Positions 51,468-59,671 of a stretch of 64,000 bases of DNA are shown here, piece after piece; positions within the stretch are counted from its first letter, which is position 1; each line of letters begins with the position of its first letter. The notes under the pieces were generated by a model. That model was given only the letters and a program-made list of their open reading frames with translations. It ran no database searches and was not told the origin of the DNA. The DNA comes from DSNY01 sp964539745. GTDB taxonomy: Bacteria > Pseudomonadota > Gammaproteobacteria > Burkholderiales > Burkholderiaceae_F. The position numbers were made by a program, and so were the translations under genes. The stretch spans positions 1 to 64,000 of the forward strand of contig CAZIJU010000001.1 in the NCBI GenBank assembly GCA_964539745.1, in the 5' to 3' direction.

Positions 51468-52838
51468 ATGATCAAACGCTTCGTCCAGCGGGTCTCCACG
51501 CTCTTTTCGCGCTCGCTCAAGCGGCCTGCGCGCGTGAAGCGCGAACCCAAGCGCATTCCGGTCGCCGAACACGGGATCGACCGCAGCCGCGTCTCGCGCA
51601 ACGCGGTGCGCGTGTGCGAAACGCTGCAGAAGGCGGGGCACGCGGCGTACATCGTCGGCGGCGCGGTGCGCGACCTGCTGCTCGGCGTCACGCCGAAGGA
51701 CTTCGACGTCGCCAGCGACGCCACGCCAGAGCAGGTCAAAGCGCTGTTCCGGCGCGCGATCGTCATCGGCCGGCGCTTCCGGCTCGTGCACGTGATGTTC
51801 GGCAACGAGACGATCGAAGTGTCGACGTTCCGCGCGCTCGACGATCCGGAGCGTCAGACCGACGAGCACGGTCGCGTGCTCGCCGACAACCTGTTCGGAA
51901 CGCAGTGGGAAGACGCCGCACGGCGCGACTTCACGATCAACGCGCTGTACTACGACCCGATCACCGAAACCGTGCTCGACTACCATGACGGCGTCCGCGA
52001 CCTGCGGCGCAAGCGGCTGCGCATCATCGGCGATCCGGCCACGCGCTACCGCGAGGACCCGGTGCGCATGCTGCGCGCGGTGCGCTTCGCCGCGAAGCTC
52101 GGTTTCCAGATCGACGAAGCCACGCGCGAGCCGATCCGCCGCATGGCGCCGCTGATCGAGAACGTGCCCGCGGCGCGGCTGTTCGACGAGATGCTGAAGC
52201 TGCTGACCAGCGGCCATAGTGTGGCCTGCATCATGCGGCTGCGCGCCGAAGGGCTGCACCACGGCCTGCTGCCGCTGCTCGACGTGATCCTCGAGCAGCC
52301 CGCGGGCGAGCGCTTCGTGATGCTCGCGCTGTCGCGCACCGACGAGCGCGTGCAGGCCGGCAAGCACATCGCGCCGGGCTTCCTGTTCGCCACGCTGCTG
52401 TGGCACGAGGTGCTGAAGCGCTGGAAGGAGCGCGAGTCGCGCGGCGAGCATCGCATCCCCGCGCTCGATGCCGCGATCGACGACGTGCTCGAAGCGCAGA
52501 CCGAGAAGCTCGCGATCCAGCGCCGCTATACGTCCGACATGCGCGAGATCTGGATGCTGCAGCCGCGCTTCGAGCGGCGCACCGGGCGCGCCCCGTACAA
52601 GCTGCTCGAACACCTTCGACTGCGCGCCGGTTATGATTTTCTGCTGCTGCGCTGTGCGGCCGAGGAAGCGCCGGCCGAACTCGGCGAGTGGTGGACGAAG
52701 TTCCTGCAGGCGAGCGACGCGGAACGCGAACAGCTGGTCGCGGCCGTGCAGGCGGGCGGCGCAGCGAGCGCCGGGCCGCGGCGTCGGCGCAGGCGCGGGC
52801 GCGGTGGCGGCGCGCGGGCGCAGCCGGCCGCATCGTGA
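51468..52838 (+). CDS. pcnB: poly(A) polymerase I
   Basis: This 456-residue class-II nucleotidyltransferase polyadenylates RNA 3' ends. The head domain has GGAVRDLLLGVTPKDFDVASDATPEQV with the metal-binding DxD, and GTQWEDAARRDFTINALYYDP. The RNA-binding domain has YREDPVRMLRAVRFAAKLGFQID. The C-terminus is a basic tail (RRRRRRGRGGGARA-like). It begins with a positively charged stretch, as in E. coli PcnB. Confidence 0.94.
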   Translation: MIKRFVQRVSTLFSRSLKRPARVKREPKRIPVAEHGIDRSRVSRNAVRVCETLQKAGHAAYIVGGAVRDLLLGVTPKDFDVASDATPEQVKALFRRAIVIGRRFRLVHVMFGNETIEVSTFRALDDPERQTDEHGRVLADNLFGTQWEDAARRDFTINALYYDPITETVLDYHDGVRDLRRKRLRIIGDPATRYREDPVRMLRAVRFAAKLGFQIDEATREPIRRMAPLIENVPAARLFDEMLKLLTSGHSVACIMRLRAEGLHHGLLPLLDVILEQPAGERFVMLALSRTDERVQAGKHIAPGFLFATLLWHEVLKRWKERESRGEHRIPALDAAIDDVLEAQTEKLAIQRRYTSDMREIWMLQPRFERRTGRAPYKLLEHLRLRAGYDFLLLRCAAEEAPAELGEWWTKFLQASDAEREQLVAAVQAGGAASAGPRRRRRRGRGGGARAQPAAS

Positions 52839-52849
52839 AGGAAGGATCG

Positions 52850-53353
52850 TTGAAGCGACGCGCATACATCGGGCTGGGAGCGAACCAGGGCGATCTCGTC
52901 GCCACGCTGGACGCGGCCATCGAATCGCTGAAGTCGATCGAGCGGTCGGAGTTCGTCGCGGTATCGCCCTACTACCGCACTGCGCCGATCGACGCGTCCG
53001 GTCCCGACTTCATCAACGCGGTCGCCGCGATCGACACCGAACTGGAGCCGTACGGGCTGCTGCTGCACCTGCTCGACATCGAGATGATGCTGGGCCGCAA
53101 GCGGCGCGGCGCGCCCAAGAACGCGCCGCGCAAGGTCGACCTCGACCTTCTGCTGGTCGGCGACCTGATCGTGCGCAGCACGCCGCTGACGCTTCCGCAT
53201 CCGCGCCTGCACGAACGCGCTTTCGTGCTGCGCCCGCTGCTGGACATCGCGCCGGAGGTCGTGCTGCCCGGGCTGGGACCGGCGGCGCGCTTCCTCGACG
53301 GGGTCGCCGACCAGCGCGTCGAACCCTTCGAAGCCGCCGCGCCGCAACCCTGA
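52850..53353 (+). CDS. folK: HPPK, 2-amino-4-hydroxy-6-hydroxymethyldihydropteridine kinase
   Basis: This 167-residue folate enzyme pyrophosphorylates 6-hydroxymethyl-7,8-dihydropterin. It has AYIGLGANQGDLVATLDAAI, SPYYRTAPID, PDFINAVAAIDT, RKVDLDLLLVGD and LPHPRLHERAFVLRPLLDIAP. TTG 52850 is preferred because AAGGAAGGA lies just upstream. GTG at 52835, overlapping the pcnB stop, is the alternative. DUF486 follows after 13 bases. Confidence 0.93.
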   Translation: MKRRAYIGLGANQGDLVATLDAAIESLKSIERSEFVAVSPYYRTAPIDASGPDFINAVAAIDTELEPYGLLLHLLDIEMMLGRKRRGAPKNAPRKVDLDLLLVGDLIVRSTPLTLPHPRLHERAFVLRPLLDIAPEVVLPGLGPAARFLDGVADQRVEPFEAAAPQP

Positions 53354-53366
53354 CCGGCGCCGACCG

Positions 53367-53711
53367 ATGCCGGTACTCGCGCAGACCACGCTGCTGCTCG
53401 TCGCGTCGAACGTCTTCATGACCTTCGCGTGGTACGCGCATCTGCGCAACCTCAACGACAGGCCGTGGTGGGTCGCCGCGCTGGTGAGCTGGGGCATTGC
53501 GCTGGCGGAGTATCTGCTGCAGGTGCCGGCCAACCGCATCGGGTATACCGCGTACACGGTCGGCCAGCTCAAGATCCTGCAGGAAGTGATCACGCTGTCG
53601 GTGTTCATTCCTTTTGCGGTGCTGTACATGAAGGAGCCGCTGCGGCTCGACTACCTGTGGGCCGCGTTGTGCCTGCTGGGCGCCGTGTACTTCATCTTCC
53701 GTTCGACATGA
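53367..53711 (+). CDS. DUF486 (DMT-superfamily-like) membrane protein
   Basis: This 114-residue protein has four hydrophobic segments, with FMTFAWYAHLRNL and the C-terminal PLRLDYLWAALCLLGAVYFIF typical of DUF486. It is an inner-membrane protein of unknown transport role. It overlaps the kinase gene by 4 bases. Confidence 0.9.
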   Translation: MPVLAQTTLLLVASNVFMTFAWYAHLRNLNDRPWWVAALVSWGIALAEYLLQVPANRIGYTAYTVGQLKILQEVITLSVFIPFAVLYMKEPLRLDYLWAALCLLGAVYFIFRST

Positions 53712-54355
53712 AGACCAGCGCAGGCCGGCTTCGGCACATCGTAATCGAGGGCCCGATCGGCGCCGGCAAGACCACGCTCGCGCGCCGGCTCGCCGCGCAC
53801 GCGGGCGGCGAGCTTCTGCTCGAGCAGCCCGAGGCGAATCCGTTTCTCGCGCGCTTCTACCGCGACCGTGCGCGCTTTGCGTTGCCGACGCAGCTTTTCT
53901 TCCTGTTCCAGCGCGTGCAGCAGCTTCGGGAACTCAGGCAGCTCGACCTGTTCCATTCGCTGGTGATCGCCGACTTTTTGCTGGAAAAGGACCCGCTGTT
54001 CGCGCGGCTGACGCTCGCCGACGACGAGCTCGCGCTGTACGAACGGATCCTGGCGCAGCTCGCGCCGCAGGCGGCCGCGCCCGACCTCGTCATCTATTTG
54101 CAGGCGCCGCCGGAGACGCTCGCCGAGCGCGTCGGCCGGCGCGGCCACGCGTTTGAGGCCGGCATCACCGAGAGCTACCTGCGCGCGCTGTCGGAAAGTT
54201 ACGCGCGCTTCTTCCACCAGTACGACGCCGCACCGGTGCTGGTCGTCAACACCGAACACCTGAATCCGGTCGAAAGGGACGCGGACTTCGAGCTGCTGCT
54301 CGCGCGCATCGAGCGGATGCGCGGGCGGCGCGAGTACTTCAATCTGGCGGCCTGA
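53708..54355 (+). CDS. deoxynucleoside kinase
   Basis: This 215-residue dNK-family kinase has the P-loop VIEGPIGAGKTTLARRLA, EQPEANPFLARFYRD, LFHSLVIADFLLEKD (a DRS-like region) and YLQAPPETLAERVGRRGHAFE. It would phosphorylate a deoxynucleoside. In betaproteobacteria it commonly lies between folK and panB, as here. Confidence 0.92.
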   Translation: MKTSAGRLRHIVIEGPIGAGKTTLARRLAAHAGGELLLEQPEANPFLARFYRDRARFALPTQLFFLFQRVQQLRELRQLDLFHSLVIADFLLEKDPLFARLTLADDELALYERILAQLAPQAAAPDLVIYLQAPPETLAERVGRRGHAFEAGITESYLRALSESYARFFHQYDAAPVLVVNTEHLNPVERDADFELLLARIERMRGRREYFNLAA

Positions 54356-54394
54356 TATCGTCGGGCCACACACGCGGCGCACACGGTTGATCCG

Positions 54395-55222
54395 ATGAGC
54401 GTGCACACCCCACCCCCGAGCGCCGAGCGCAAGCCGGTGACGTTGCCGCGCCTGCTCGAAATGCACGCGCAAGGCGAGCCGATCGCGATGCTGACCTGCT
54501 ACGACGCGAGCTTCGCGGCACTGCTCGACGAGTGCGGCGTGGACGTGCTGCTGGTCGGCGATTCGCTCGGCATGGTGATCCAGGGCGAGCGCTCGACGTT
54601 GCCGGTCACGGTCGAGCACGTCGCGTACCACACACGCTGCGTCGCGCGGACGGCGCGTCGCGCGTGGCTCGTCGCGGACATGCCGTTCGGCAGCTACCAG
54701 TCGTCGCCGATCGCGGCCTACGACAACGCCGCGAAACTGATGGCCGCCGGAGCGCAGATGGTCAAGCTCGAAGGCGGCGCATGGCTCGCCCCGACGGTGC
54801 GGCGGATGACCACGCGCGGCATCCCGGTATGCGCGCATCTGGGGCTGACGCCGCAGTCGATCCACGCGCTGGGCGGCTATCGCGTGCAGGGCAGAACCGA
54901 CGAGGCCGCGGCGCAACTGAAGCGCGACGCGCTCGCGCTGCAGGAGGCCGGCGCGACGATGCTGGTGCTCGAGCTGGTGCCCGCGGCGCTCGCGGCCGAG
55001 GTCACGCAGTCGCTGGCGATTCCGACGATCGGTATCGGCGCGGGGCCCGCGTGCTCGGGCCAGGTGCTGGTGCTGCACGACATGCTCGACGTGTATCCGG
55101 GCCGACGGCCGCGTTTCGTTCGCAACTTCATGGACGGGGCGCCCAGCATCCGAGCCGCCGTGCAGGCCTATGTCGCAGCGGTCAAGGACCGCAGCTTCCC
55201 CGCCCCCGAGCACGGTTACTGA
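54395..55222 (+). CDS. panB: 3-methyl-2-oxobutanoate hydroxymethyltransferase
   Basis: This 275-residue enzyme takes the first committed pantothenate step, adding a hydroxymethyl group from methylene-THF to ketoisovalerate. It has MLTCYDASFAALLDECGVDVLLVGDSLGMV with Mg ligands, ADMPFGSYQ, VKLEGG, HLGLTPQSIHALGGYRVQGR, and IGIGAGPACSGQVLVLHDML with the conserved glutamate region upstream. Length is normal. Confidence 0.95.
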   Translation: MSVHTPPPSAERKPVTLPRLLEMHAQGEPIAMLTCYDASFAALLDECGVDVLLVGDSLGMVIQGERSTLPVTVEHVAYHTRCVARTARRAWLVADMPFGSYQSSPIAAYDNAAKLMAAGAQMVKLEGGAWLAPTVRRMTTRGIPVCAHLGLTPQSIHALGGYRVQGRTDEAAAQLKRDALALQEAGATMLVLELVPAALAAEVTQSLAIPTIGIGAGPACSGQVLVLHDMLDVYPGRRPRFVRNFMDGAPSIRAAVQAYVAAVKDRSFPAPEHGY

Positions 55223-55314
55223 GCCGCCGCCGGTCGCGCCGTCCGCGCATCGCGATCCGAACCCGTACAATCCGCCGCCGTTTGCCGTTCGGCCGACGCC
55301 CGGCGGAGCCCGCG

Positions 55315-56157
55315 ATGAAAGTCGTCCACACGATCCAGGAACTGCGTGACCAGTTGCGCGGGCAGTTGCGCATCGCCTTCGTTCCGACGATGGGCAATCT
55401 GCACGATGCGCATCTTGCGCTGATGGCGATGGCGCACCAGCACGGCGACCCGGTGGTCGCGTCGATCTTCGTCAACCGGCTGCAGTTCGGCCCGAACGAG
55501 GACTTCGACAAGTACCCGCGCACGCTGGCCGAGGACATCGACAAGCTGCAGCGACAGAACAAGGTCTACGTGCTGTTCGCGCCGAACGAGTCCGAGATGT
55601 ACCCGGAGCCGCAGCAGTTCCGCGTCTCGCCGCCGCACGACCTCGGCGACATCCTCGAAGGCGAGTTTCGGCCCGGCTTCTTCGTCGGCGTCACCACCGT
55701 GGTGCTGAAACTCTTTTCGTGCGTGCAGCCGCGCGTGGCGGTGTTCGGAAAGAAGGACTACCAGCAGTTGATGATCGTGCGCAACATGTGCCGGCAGTTC
55801 GCGCTGCCGACCGAGATCATCCCGCACGAGACGGTGCGGGACACCGACGGACTGGCGCTGTCGTCGCGCAACCGCTACCTGTCGCCGGACGAGCGGCGCG
55901 AAGCCCCGCGCCTGTATCGGACATTGTGCGCGGTACGCGACCGGATCCGTGCCGGCGAGCGCGACCTGCCGCTCGTCGAGCGCGACGCGGTCGGCGAACT
56001 GATCGGTGCCGGCTGGAAGGTCGACTACGTGACGGTGCGCCGCCAGCGCGACCTGAAGACGCCGGCACCCGAAGAAGTCGCCGGCGGCGAGCCGCTCGTC
56101 GTACTGGCCGCGGCCAAACTCGGCAGCACGCGGCTGATCGACAACCTCGAGATCTGA
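55315..56157 (+). CDS. panC: pantothenate synthetase
   Basis: This 280-residue enzyme condenses pantoate and beta-alanine with ATP. It has FVPTMGNLHDAHLALMAMA, SIFVNRLQFGPNEDFDKYPR, VAVFGKKDYQQLMIVRNM, and SSRNRYLSPDERREAP. The nucleotide-binding HxGH motif reads HDAH: the glycine is replaced by alanine. The gene is otherwise intact and follows panB by 92 bases. Confidence 0.94.
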   Translation: MKVVHTIQELRDQLRGQLRIAFVPTMGNLHDAHLALMAMAHQHGDPVVASIFVNRLQFGPNEDFDKYPRTLAEDIDKLQRQNKVYVLFAPNESEMYPEPQQFRVSPPHDLGDILEGEFRPGFFVGVTTVVLKLFSCVQPRVAVFGKKDYQQLMIVRNMCRQFALPTEIIPHETVRDTDGLALSSRNRYLSPDERREAPRLYRTLCAVRDRIRAGERDLPLVERDAVGELIGAGWKVDYVTVRRQRDLKTPAPEEVAGGEPLVVLAAAKLGSTRLIDNLEI

Positions 56158-56268
56158 GCGGTTGCGGCGCGCCATGCGCGCCGCCCGCTTCGAACGCGTG
56201 CCCCCTTCCGTCCGGTCCGTGTGTGCCGCCCGTCACGACCGGCGCCGCCGCGGTAACTGCACGGCACG

Positions 56269-58170
56269 ATGAACGCTCCACCGGTCGACGGCGCCCCCGC
56301 CGACGCCGACCGCGGCGCGCGCGGGCTGCTGCTCGCCGCGCTCGGCGTCGTCTACGGTGACATCGGCACGAGCCCGCTCTACGCCTTTCGCGAAAGCCTG
56401 ACCGGCGAGCACGGCGCCGGCACCGACCCCGCCGGTATCTTCGGCGTGCTGTCGATGATCTTCTGGGCGGTCACGCTGGTCGTCTCGATCAAGTACGTGC
56501 TGCTCGTGCTGCGCGCCGACAACCAGGGCGAAGGCGGGATCCTCGCGCTGCTCGCGCTCGTGCTGCGGCAGATGCCGGTCGAAGGCCGCTGGCGCGGCAC
56601 GGCGATCGGGTTCGGGCTGGCCGGCGCGGCGATGTTCTACGGCGACAGCGTGATCACGCCGGCGATCTCGGTGCTGTCGGCCGTCGAGGGCCTGGCGGTC
56701 GTCACGCCGGCGGCGAAGGACGACGTGCTACCGGCGACGATCGCGATCCTGGTCGCGCTGTTCCTCGTCCAGCGGCGCGGTACGGCGCAGATCGGCGGAT
56801 TGTTCGGACCAATCATGCTGCTGTGGTTCGCGGTGCTCGCCGTGCTCGGCGCGGTGCAGATCGCGCGCCATCCGGACGTGCTGCGCGCGCTGGAGCCGGC
56901 GCATGCGATCGCCTTTGCACTGCGCGATCCGGCGCGGGCGCTGGTCGTGCTCGCCGCGGTCTTTCTGACCGTCACCGGCGGCGAGGCGCTGTACGCGGAC
57001 ATGGGGCACTTCGGCCGCCGGCCGATCCAGCGCGCGTGGTTCGGCCTGGTGATGCCGAGCCTGCTGCTGAACTACTTCGGGCAGGGTGCGCTTGTGCTGG
57101 CCGATGCCGATGCGGCGCGCAACCCGTTTTTCCTGCTCGCGCCGGGCTGGCTGCAGCTTCCGCTCGTCGTGCTTGCCACGGCGGCGACGGTGATCGCTTC
57201 GCAGGCGGTGATTTCGGGCGCGTTTTCGCTGACCGCCCAGGCGATCAAACTGGGGTTGGCACCGCGCACGACGATCGAGTTCACCTCAGCCACCGAAGCC
57301 GGCCAGATCTACGTGCCGGCCGTGAACTGGCTGCTGCTCGCGGTCGTGATCGCGCTGGTGCTCGCGTTCGGCAGCTCGTCGAACCTCGCCGCCGCGTACG
57401 GCGTCGCGGTCGTCTCGACGATGGTGGTCACCACGCTCGGCGTGGCCTTCGTGGCCGCGTGGGGCTGGGCCTGGCCGGCGCAGCGCGTGCTGCTGGTGTT
57501 CGCCCCGCTCGCGCTGGTCGACCTGCTGTTCCTCGCCGCCAACACGGCGAAGATTCCGCACGGCGGCTGGTTTCCGCTCGCGTTTGCCGCCGCGATCTTC
57601 ACTCTGCTCGCGACCTGGTACCGCGGCCGCGAACTCGTTCGCAGCGAACTGAAGCGCAGCGGCATCGCGCTGGAACCTTTCCTGAAGAGCCTGGCGACCT
57701 ATCCGCCTCAACGAATCGAGGGTACCGCGGTGTTCATGACGCCCGTGCTGGATCTGATTCCGCTCGCGCTGCTGCACAACCTCAAGCACAACCGCGTGAT
57801 GCACGAGCGGGTGGTCTTCCTGACTGCGGTTGCGGAGAACGAGCCGCATGTGCCGCCGGACAGTGCCGCCCGCATCCGCGACCTCGGCGACGGCTGCTAT
57901 CACGTCGCGCTGCACCGCGGTTTCCACGATTCGTACGACATCGTCGACATCGCGAAACTGCTGTCGCGTCATTACGACTTCGAACTGATCCCGGAGCAGA
58001 CCTCGTTTTTCCTGTCGCGCGAAACGCTGATCCCCGCCCGGCGCGGCGGCATGCCGCGCTGGCGCAAGCGTCTGTTCGCGTGGATGAACCGTAACGCGCA
58101 GCCGGCGTCGGACTTCTTCCGCCTGCCGCCCGGGCGCGTGATCGAGATCGGAACGCAGATCGTGATCTGA
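56269..58170 (+). CDS. kup: KUP-family potassium uptake protein
   Basis: This 633-residue proton-coupled K+ importer has about 12 helices and a cytoplasmic C-terminal domain. The N-terminal signature is LGVVYGDIGTSPLYAFRESL; further motifs are ADNQGEGGILALLALVL, GDSVITPAISVLSAVEGL and TVTGGEALYADMGHFG. Length is normal. It is followed by the tRNA-Leu region. Confidence 0.95.
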   Translation: MNAPPVDGAPADADRGARGLLLAALGVVYGDIGTSPLYAFRESLTGEHGAGTDPAGIFGVLSMIFWAVTLVVSIKYVLLVLRADNQGEGGILALLALVLRQMPVEGRWRGTAIGFGLAGAAMFYGDSVITPAISVLSAVEGLAVVTPAAKDDVLPATIAILVALFLVQRRGTAQIGGLFGPIMLLWFAVLAVLGAVQIARHPDVLRALEPAHAIAFALRDPARALVVLAAVFLTVTGGEALYADMGHFGRRPIQRAWFGLVMPSLLLNYFGQGALVLADADAARNPFFLLAPGWLQLPLVVLATAATVIASQAVISGAFSLTAQAIKLGLAPRTTIEFTSATEAGQIYVPAVNWLLLAVVIALVLAFGSSSNLAAAYGVAVVSTMVVTTLGVAFVAAWGWAWPAQRVLLVFAPLALVDLLFLAANTAKIPHGGWFPLAFAAAIFTLLATWYRGRELVRSELKRSGIALEPFLKSLATYPPQRIEGTAVFMTPVLDLIPLALLHNLKHNRVMHERVVFLTAVAENEPHVPPDSAARIRDLGDGCYHVALHRGFHDSYDIVDIAKLLSRHYDFELIPEQTSFFLSRETLIPARRGGMPRWRKRLFAWMNRNAQPASDFFRLPPGRVIEIGTQIVI

Positions 58171-58177
58171 CGCGCGT

Positions 58178-58206
58178 TTGGCCGGCGCGGCGCTTTCGCG
58201 GATAAT
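58178..58206 (+). promoter_or_regulatory. candidate tRNA-Leu promoter
   Basis: TTGGCC (58178-58183) and GATAAT (58201-58206) are separated by 17 bases, a good sigma-70 pattern. The predicted start is just before the truncated tRNA copy at 58218, so this is likely the original promoter of the tRNA-Leu locus. Confidence 0.6.
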
Positions 58207-58217
58207 CCGGCCCCCGG

Positions 58218-58267
58218 GCCGGGATGGCGGAACTGGTAGACGCACGGGACTCACAGTGTCCCGGCAC
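58218..58267 (+). pseudogene. truncated tRNA-Leu copy
   Basis: The first 36 bases are identical to the 5' half of the intact tRNA-Leu at 58363, through acceptor strand, D-arm and into the anticodon. The variable and T arms are missing. TCCCGGCA at 58259-58266 is complementary to the 5' acceptor strand GCCGGGA, so a short cloverleaf-like remnant could fold. It ends in CG instead of CCA. It is not a working tRNA. Confidence 0.75.
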
Positions 58268-58325
58268 GCCGGGACACTGCGTCGTAGGCTAGCTTGCGGA
58301 GCAAGTTAAGCTCGCGACAGCGAGC
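58254..58325 (+). other. three consecutive hairpins upstream of tRNA-Leu
   Basis: There is a perfect 12-base-pair stem (CAGTGTCCCGGC / GCCGGGACACTG, loop AC) at 58254-58279. It is followed by AGCTTGC-GGA-GCAAGTT at 58291-58307 and GCTCGC-GACA-GCGAGC at 58310-58325. They lie between the tRNA fragment and the intact tRNA, within the likely primary transcript. Confidence 0.7.
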
Positions 58326-58362
58326 GGCCGGAGACCAAATCCCGCTCCGCTCTTTGAACACA

Positions 58363-58449
58363 GCCGGGATGGCGGAACTGGTAGACGCACGGGACTCAAA
58401 ATCCCGCGGTAGCAATACCGTGCGAGTTCGATTCTCGCTCCCGGCACCA
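58363..58449 (+). tRNA. tRNA-Leu (CAA)
   Basis: An 87-base tRNA with encoded CCA. Acceptor stem GCCGGGA pairs with TCCCGGC. The anticodon loop CTCAAAA gives anticodon CAA, which reads UUG. The long variable arm and T-loop GTTCGATTC are typical of class-II tRNA-Leu. Confidence 0.95.
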
Positions 58450-58514
58450 AGCCCTTCGCTGTCGTACCGTGCACATCGTTGCGCCGGTGCAGCCTCTTCA
58501 TGGCCGGTCAAGCC

Positions 58515-59561
58515 ATGCAACGCGAACTCACCGTCTCCGACTTCGACTACGAACTGCCGCGCGAACTGATCGCGCAGCATCCGCTGCCCGACCGCGCGGC
58601 GAGCCGGCTGCTGCACGTCGAGCGCGATCGGCTGGCGGACCTCGCATTCACGGATCTCGAACGGCTGCTCGCGCCGGGCGAGCTGCTCGTCTTCAACGAC
58701 ACCAAGGTCATCAAGGCGCGGCTGCTCGGACGCAAACCCACCGGCGGCAAGGTCGAAGTGCTCGTCGAGCGCATCGTCGAGCCGCGCCGCGCGCTCGCGC
58801 TGGTGCGCACGAGCCATACACCCAAGCCGGGTCAGACCTTCGTCTTCGGCGAGGCCGACGCGGTCGCCGCAACCGTGATCGGCCGCGACGGCGAGTTCTT
58901 CGAGCTCGCATTCGATGCGGACGTCGATGCGGCGCTCGAACGCCACGGTCGCGTGCCGCTGCCGCCCTACATCGCGCATCCCGACGGCGCGGAAGACGCC
59001 GCGCGCTACCAGACCGTGTACGCGGCGCGGCCGGGTGCGGTCGCCGCGCCGACCGCCGGGTTGCACTTCACGCAGCCGCTGCTCGACCGCCTGCGCGAGC
59101 ACGGCGTGCAGTTCGCGCGCCTGACGTTGCACGTCGGCGCCGGCACGTTCCAGCCGGTCCGCGTCGAACGCATCCGCGATCACGTGATGCATCGCGAGTG
59201 GTTCGAGATCGCGCCGGCCGCGGCCGAAGCGATCAACCGTGCGCTCGCCGAAGGGCGGCGCGTCACCGCGGTCGGCACGACGAGCCTGCGCGCGCTCGAA
59301 TCGGCGGCGATCGACACGCCGGACGGTGCCCGCATGCAGCCGGGCGCCCGCGAAACGCAACTGTTCGTCGTTCCGGGTTTCCGCTTCCGGGTCGTCGACC
59401 GGCTGATCACCAACTTCCATCTGCCGCGCTCGACGCTACTGATGCTGGTGTCGGCGTTCGCCGGCATCGAACGGATCCGCAGCGCCTACGCGCACGCGAT
59501 CGCGCAGCGCTATCGGTTCTTCAGCTACGGGGATGCGATGCTGCTGGAGCGGGTCGAGTGA
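58515..59561 (+). CDS. queA: S-adenosylmethionine:tRNA ribosyltransferase-isomerase
   Basis: This 348-residue enzyme builds epoxyqueuosine on tRNA from preQ1-modified G34 and SAM. It has FDYELPRELIAQHPLPDRAASRLL, FNDTKVIKARLLGRK, AAPTAGLHFTQPLLDRL, TLHVGAGTFQPVR and ITNFHLPRSTLLMLV. ATG 58515 gives the usual N-terminus; ATG 58500 would add five residues. tgt follows 110 bases on, the usual pair. Confidence 0.95.
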   Translation: MQRELTVSDFDYELPRELIAQHPLPDRAASRLLHVERDRLADLAFTDLERLLAPGELLVFNDTKVIKARLLGRKPTGGKVEVLVERIVEPRRALALVRTSHTPKPGQTFVFGEADAVAATVIGRDGEFFELAFDADVDAALERHGRVPLPPYIAHPDGAEDAARYQTVYAARPGAVAAPTAGLHFTQPLLDRLREHGVQFARLTLHVGAGTFQPVRVERIRDHVMHREWFEIAPAAAEAINRALAEGRRVTAVGTTSLRALESAAIDTPDGARMQPGARETQLFVVPGFRFRVVDRLITNFHLPRSTLLMLVSAFAGIERIRSAYAHAIAQRYRFFSYGDAMLLERVE

Positions 59562-59671
59562 GGTGCAGTGTCGAGCGAGTTCTGCAGCGCCCGAGAATCC
59601 CGCTGCCCCTTTGGAGGCGCACGCGCAGCGTGCGGGGATTTCGGCCGCGGTAATACCAACGAGATGACACG

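Noticed and set aside
58218..58362. A second functional tRNA-Leu
   Set aside because: The copy has no T-arm, no variable arm and no CCA end, and the anticodon loop is disrupted; kept only as a tRNA fragment.
58294..58569. Short plus-strand open frame reading GMAELVDARDSKSRG
   Set aside because: This peptide is the familiar translation of a tRNA-Leu gene, not a protein-coding gene.
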